A DNA stretch of 33,760 nucleotides. Origin: Crocosphaera sp. (GTDB taxonomy: Bacteria; Cyanobacteriota; Cyanobacteriia; Cyanobacteriales; Microcystaceae). This document shows positions 33,047-33,760 of this stretch, one piece after another. The position numbers and the translations under genes were made by a program. The stretch is taken from the NCBI GenBank assembly GCA_030064935.1, contig JASJEA010000007.1, forward strand, positions 1 to 33,760, in the 5' to 3' direction. The notes beneath the pieces are model-generated. The model was not told the DNA's origin, did not search any database, and worked only from the letters and a program-made list of their open reading frames with translations. The first letter of the stretch is position 1; each line of letters starts with the position of its first letter.

Positions 33047-33760
33047 ATGACTTCAACACTGAATCCCGAAATACCGCAAATGCAAGGTTCAGCCTTTGAT
33101 TTTTTTACCCCCGAATTATCACCCCCAACAGATTACAGACAATCAATCCCTAACTTTGAAAATGCTTACATTTGCGCCAATATTTCTCAACTCTGTTATT
33201 TAAGTTCTGTGAATGCAAAACGTATGAATATAGGGTACGAAGAAGCGGTGCGATTGACTCTGTATAGTTGGGGATGTAGTTATGAAGATGTCCAAAAAAC
33301 CATCTTTATTGATAGTCAAGATATTGAAGATATTGTAGATGATGGTGAAGATATTGATGATATTGATGATATTGATGACAACAAAAAGAAGTATATTGCT
33401 GACACCCAAGGATTAATTATTTTTCATAAAAACACCGCTATCATTGGGTTTCGTGGGTCTGAAAAAAAAGTCGGCGACTGGTCAATAAATTTCAAAATCC
33501 GTTCTCGTGAACTCGATTATACAGATAAACCATACGAACATGAGAATCCTTTAGCCGTTATTTTCAGTAAAAAACCAAGGGTGCATCGTGGCTTTTTAAA
33601 GGCTTTTAAAGCAATTCTTGTTAACTCAAAATATCATGACTCGGTGATGAAACAGCTAGGAGCCGCAGAGAATGTCTGGTTAACGGGACATAGTTTAGGA
33701 GGTGCGATCGCTATTCTTGCTGCTAACTATTTATTAGAGCAAGTAGAGGAAGAAATCCAT
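33047..33760 (+). CDS. Class 3 lipase-like alpha/beta hydrolase, partial
   Basis: The reading frame starts at the ATG after AGAGGAA and stays open for 238 codons to the window end, so the 3' end is missing. The nucleophile motif GHSLGG lies at about 215-220 (LTGHSLGGAIAILAANYLL), and TQGLIIFHKNTAIIGFRGS with DWSINFKIRSREL matches the lipase class 3 oxyanion-region pattern. It would hydrolyse acyl esters, perhaps membrane lipids. A low-complexity acidic insert (about 89-112) is built from nine-base repeats. No signal peptide is seen, so it is likely cytoplasmic or exported by another route. HIP1 at 33704-33711 overlaps the GHSLGGAIA codons. Confidence 0.85.
   Translation, partial: MTSTLNPEIPQMQGSAFDFFTPELSPPTDYRQSIPNFENAYICANISQLCYLSSVNAKRMNIGYEEAVRLTLYSWGCSYEDVQKTIFIDSQDIEDIVDDGEDIDDIDDIDDNKKKYIADTQGLIIFHKNTAIIGFRGSEKKVGDWSINFKIRSRELDYTDKPYEHENPLAVIFSKKPRVHRGFLKAFKAILVNSKYHDSVMKQLGAAENVWLTGHSLGGAIAILAANYLLEQVEEEIH

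Noticed and set aside
33200-33409. Ile/Asn-rich open frame antisense to the lipase gene
   Set aside because: It is the reverse reading of the Asp-rich nine-base repeats and lies fully within a better-supported gene.

Overview
The window looks like chromosomal DNA of a unicellular cyanobacterium, probably of the Crocosphaera/Cyanothece type (inference). The reasons are low GC content with many TTA/AAT codons, nine copies of the cyanobacterial octamer HIP1 (GCGATCGC), cyanobacterial or plastid marker genes (ycf23, a DUF4327-like pair, a PatA-type response regulator), a corrin methyltransferase gene, and heptanucleotide tandem repeats of the STRR kind. No tRNA, rRNA, CRISPR array, insertion sequence or prophage was recognised.

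Layout. 1-1130: 3' part of dnaK with a clear hairpin terminator. 1488-8894: a five-gene chemosensory operon (PatA/PilG-like regulator, CheY-like, CheW-like, methyl-accepting receptor, hybrid CheA), the order used by type IV pilus motility/phototaxis systems in cyanobacteria. 8901-12741: an SRPBCC protein, a zinc alcohol dehydrogenase, a small exported protein and the rRNA methyltransferase gene rsmB. 12747-12886: twenty in-phase heptamers between rsmB and a PAS/degenerate-GGDEF/EAL phosphodiesterase gene. 15771-21872: cobI, two tandem DUF4327-like genes, a phasin-like coiled-coil gene, an orphan DGQHR-domain gene, ycf23, a small exported protein and a small membrane protein. 22135-25779: a VWA gene facing a five-gene minus-strand operon (Q-rich coiled-coil protein, three TerD-family proteins, SAM methyltransferase). 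25874-27128: a multi-pass membrane protein gene broken by a ten-A run. 27293-31233: ppx/gppA, a diguanylate cyclase with a structured leader, and ribF. 31336-32821: a coiled-coil AAA+ ATPase (CbbX/SpoVK type) followed by a partial 97% identical duplicate of its own 3' end. 33047-end: a class 3 lipase gene that runs off the window.

How the genes may work together. The chemosensory operon together with the c-di-GMP phosphodiesterase and the diguanylate cyclase suggests control of surface motility. The TerD cluster with its VWA neighbour is a stress-type module of unknown output. The best leads for new biology are the TerD/coiled-coil/methyltransferase operon, the A10 frameshift in the membrane protein next to it, the orphan DGQHR protein, and the AAA+ gene duplication scar. 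All functional statements rest on reading motifs by eye; no database search was run.
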